A DNA stretch of 64,000 nt from Polymorphobacter fuscus (GTDB taxonomy: Bacteria; Pseudomonadota; Alphaproteobacteria; Sphingomonadales; Sphingomonadaceae). Positions 61,652 to 64,000 of this stretch are shown here, piece by piece. Numbering within the stretch: position 1 is the stretch's first letter; each line of letters begins with the position of its first letter. A program made the position numbers and the translations under genes. The notes under the pieces are model-generated. The model ran no database searches. It was not told the DNA's origin and worked only from the letters and a program-made list of their open reading frames with translations. The stretch covers positions 2,524,001 through 2,588,000 of the forward strand of contig NZ_JAATJI010000001.1 of assembly GCF_011927825.1 (NCBI RefSeq), read 5' to 3'.

Positions 61652-64000
61652 TACGCCCCCATCGCACGGCTCGTCGGACCCTTCGGCACGGGTCGTCATC
61701 ATCACGCTCGACAACCATCTGTCCGGCGCCATCGAACGCGCCCGGGCGCGGTTCGAGCGCGAACAGCCGGGTGTGTCGATCGGCTTTCACGCCGCCGCCG
61801 ACTGGGACAACCAGGCCAAGCTCGACGCGGCGCGCGCCGATATCGCCCGCGGCGACATCATCGTCACCTCGATGATCTTCCTCGAAGACCAGATCCGCGC
61901 CATCAAGCCGGCGCTGGAAGCGCGGCGCGAAGCTTGCGACGCGATGGTCAACCTGATGTCGGCATCCGAGATCGTCAAGCTGACGCGGATGGGCGACTAC
62001 CGCATGGACGCGCCGCCGAAGGGTCCGCTCGGCTGGCTGAAAAAGCTGCGCGGTTCGTCGAAGGAAGGTGCCCCGAACAGTGGTGCCGCGCAGATGGCGG
62101 TGCTGCGTCGCCTGCCCAAATTGCTCAAGTTCGTGCCGGGCACGGCGCAGGACGTGCGCGCCTATTTCCTGACCCTGCAATATTGGCTCGCCGGGTCGGA
62201 CGACAATGCCTTTGCCATGGTCCGGGCGCTGGTCGATCGCTACGCCGATGGCCCGCGGCGGTCGCTGCGCGGAACCCACAAGGCGGACGCGCCGCGCGAT
62301 TACCCCGATATCGGCGTCTATCATCCCGATCTGCCCGAGCGGATCGGCACGCACATCGCGGAGTTGCCGCTGCGGGCCGACGCCAAGGGCACGATCGGCC
62401 TCATCCTGCTGCGCTCCTATGTGCTCGGCAAGGACGCCAACCATTATGACGGCGTCATCCGCGCCATGGAAGCCAAGGGCCTCAACGTCATTCCGGCCTT
62501 CGCCGGCGGGCTCGATGCGCGTCCGGCGATCGAGGAATTGTTCATGGCCGATGGTGTCGCCACCGTCGACGCCGTCATCAACCTGACCGGGTTCAGCCTC
62601 GTCGGCGGCCCGGCCTATAACGATGCCAAGGCAGCCGAGGAAATCCTGGCGCGGCTCGATCGGCCTTATGTCGCGGCGCACCCGGTGGAATTCCAGACCC
62701 TGCAGGGCTGGGGCGCCAACAAGCAGGGGCTGCTGCCGCTCGAATCGACGATCATGATCGCCATCCCGGAACTTGATGGCGGGACCACGCCGATGGTGTT
62801 CGGCGGCCGTTCGGACGGTTCCGACGCGCCGTGCACAGGGTGCGCGCGGCGCTGCACCTGGCCGGTCGGCGGGCAGGTGCGGGCGATGCAAAGCTGCCCG
62901 GAGCGGGCCGAAGCGATGGCGGCGCGGATGCTCAAGCTGGCGGCGCTGCGGCGTTCGGCCGAGGCGGAGCGTCGCATCGGGGTCGTCCTGTTCAACTTCC
63001 CGCCCAATGGCGGTGCCGCCGGCACGGCGCAGTTCCTCGCAGTCTTCGAATCGCTCCACGAGACGCTGAAGCGGCTGCACCGCGAAGGCTATGCCGTCGA
63101 TGTGCCGGAAACCGCCGACGAAGTCCGTCGCCGCATCCTCAACGGCAATGCCATGGCCTATGGCATGGAAGCCAATGTCCACGCCAAGGTCAGCGCCGAG
63201 ACGATCGTCGCGCGCGAGCCGTTCCTTGCCGAGATCGAGGCGGAATGGGGCCCGGCGCCGGGCAAGTTTCAGACCGATGGCCAGAATGTCTTCATCCTGG
63301 GGGCGCAGTTCGGCAATGTCTTCATCGGCATCCAGCCGGCGCTGGGCTATGAAGGCGACCCGATGCGGCTGCTGTTCGATGGTCGCTTCGCACCCACCCA
63401 CGCCTTCATGGCGTTCTACCGCTGGCTGCGCGACGACTTCGGTGCCCATGCCGTGCTGCATTTCGGCACCCATGGCAGCCTGGAGTTCATGCCCGGCAAG
63501 CAGACCGGGCTCAGCGCCGACTGCTGGCCCGAGCGGCTGATCGGCGACCTGCCCAACATCTATCTCTATGCCGCCAACAATCCGTCGGAAGGTGTCCTCG
63601 CCAAGCGGCGGTCGGCAGCGACGCTGGTCAGCTATCTGACGCCGGCGTTGACCAATTCGGGCGTCTACAAGGGTCTTGCCGACCTCAAGGCGACCGTCGA
63701 GCGCTGGCGCAGCGCCGATCCGGCGAGCGACGAGATCAGTGCCCTGCACGATGTCATTGTCGAGCAGGCAGCAGCACTCGATCTCGATGGCAGCGATGTG
63801 CCGGCTCTGGCCGCCAGGCTCTACGAAATCGAGCGCGAGCTCATCCCGCAAGGGCTGCATGTTGCCGGCCAGGCCGCGACGCCCGAGGAGCGGGTCGACA
63901 TGCTCGCGGCCGTGGCGATGACGCGCGACGCGGTCGTGCCGCGCGCCGCGATCGAAGCCATTGTCGCCGGCACCGCGCGGTTCGATTCGCCGATCATGAA
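61641..64000 (+). CDS. bchH: Magnesium chelatase subunit H (3' end cut by window edge)
   Basis: BchH binds protoporphyrin IX and is the catalytic subunit of Mg chelatase. 786 codons are present; the family is about 1200 residues, so roughly a third is outside. The start is ATG 61641, 11 bases inside bchB. The translation opens [12 protein letters not shown] followed by [20 protein letters not shown]. Other family blocks are GIGFDAR-like [60 protein letters not shown] and [21 protein letters not shown] cysteine-rich insertion, [14 protein letters not shown] with a further cysteine in QSCPERAE, fits the Fe-S-type cysteines reported in bacterial BchH. Confidence 0.96.
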   Translation, partial: MRADTPPSHGSSDPSARVVIITLDNHLSGAIERARARFEREQPGVSIGFHAAADWDNQAKLDAARADIARGDIIVTSMIFLEDQIRAIKPALEARREACDAMVNLMSASEIVKLTRMGDYRMDAPPKGPLGWLKKLRGSSKEGAPNSGAAQMAVLRRLPKLLKFVPGTAQDVRAYFLTLQYWLAGSDDNAFAMVRALVDRYADGPRRSLRGTHKADAPRDYPDIGVYHPDLPERIGTHIAELPLRADAKGTIGLILLRSYVLGKDANHYDGVIRAMEAKGLNVIPAFAGGLDARPAIEELFMADGVATVDAVINLTGFSLVGGPAYNDAKAAEEILARLDRPYVAAHPVEFQTLQGWGANKQGLLPLESTIMIAIPELDGGTTPMVFGGRSDGSDAPCTGCARRCTWPVGGQVRAMQSCPERAEAMAARMLKLAALRRSAEAERRIGVVLFNFPPNGGAAGTAQFLAVFESLHETLKRLHREGYAVDVPETADEVRRRILNGNAMAYGMEANVHAKVSAETIVAREPFLAEIEAEWGPAPGKFQTDGQNVFILGAQFGNVFIGIQPALGYEGDPMRLLFDGRFAPTHAFMAFYRWLRDDFGAHAVLHFGTHGSLEFMPGKQTGLSADCWPERLIGDLPNIYLYAANNPSEGVLAKRRSAATLVSYLTPALTNSGVYKGLADLKATVERWRSADPASDEISALHDVIVEQAAALDLDGSDVPALAARLYEIERELIPQGLHVAGQAATPEERVDMLAAVAMTRDAVVPRAAIEAIVAGTARFDSPIM

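Overview
The window is GC-rich DNA from an alphaproteobacterium, most likely an aerobic anoxygenic phototroph of the Sphingomonadales. The evidence is a bacteriochlorophyll gene cluster at the right end in the usual alphaproteobacterial order, a PEP-CTERM tail of the PEPxxWAM type, a BamF-like (DUF3035) lipoprotein, and a short intergenic repeat of a kind I associate with sphingomonads. Genes are dense, often overlap by 1-4 bases at stop/start junctions, and no gap without a gene exceeds 300 bases. The genus is inference. I see no rRNA, CRISPR array, insertion sequence, integrase or phage gene.

Left part (1-16.5 kb): rimP-nusA on the minus strand (nusA cut by the edge), a secreted hypothetical protein, three tandem M20 metallopeptidase paralogues, a TerC-family membrane protein, an M24 peptidase, two tandem YkgJ-type cysteine-cluster proteins, then rbfA, a GNAT acetyltransferase, an MntA/HepT toxin-antitoxin pair, truB, rpsO and pnp on the plus strand. 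In most relatives rimP-nusA-infB-rbfA-truB-rpsO-pnp is one collinear block; here it is split and the halves point in opposite directions.

Middle (16.5-42.9 kb): a PAS histidine kinase with a single-domain receiver, a repeat-rich lipoprotein, argB with an unknown partner gene, 3-hydroxybutyryl-CoA dehydrogenase, an SDR, a PEP-CTERM phytase/esterase-like protein, yggT-DUF167-folD-marC-SDR, a TonB-dependent receptor, argG, an S10 peptidase, a PhyH oxygenase with cyclopropane synthase, a ribF-ileS-lspA-DUF3035 block, an M19 dipeptidase, and thyA-folA. The ileS and thyA genes each contain an internal patch of clearly lower GC with the reading frame intact.

Right part (43-64 kb): an NfrB-like glycosyltransferase overlapping an NfrA-C-like protein, a MerR regulator, an ATP-dependent DNA ligase, a DUF4403 lipoprotein, a beta-barrel protein, tRNA-Gly(UCC), a lipoprotein cytochrome c, and then the photosynthesis cluster. 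Its minus-strand arm is ppaA, ppsR, bchG, bch2, bchP, tspO. Its plus-strand arm is bchF, bchN, bchB, bchH (cut by the right edge). The bchF, bchN and bchB products act on chlorophyllide/protochlorophyllide, BchH inserts Mg, BchG and BchP finish the tail, and PpsR/PpaA regulate. TGT-N12-ACA PpsR-type operators lie over the bchG promoter and in the ppaA-bchF intergenic region, so the regulators probably control both arms directly.
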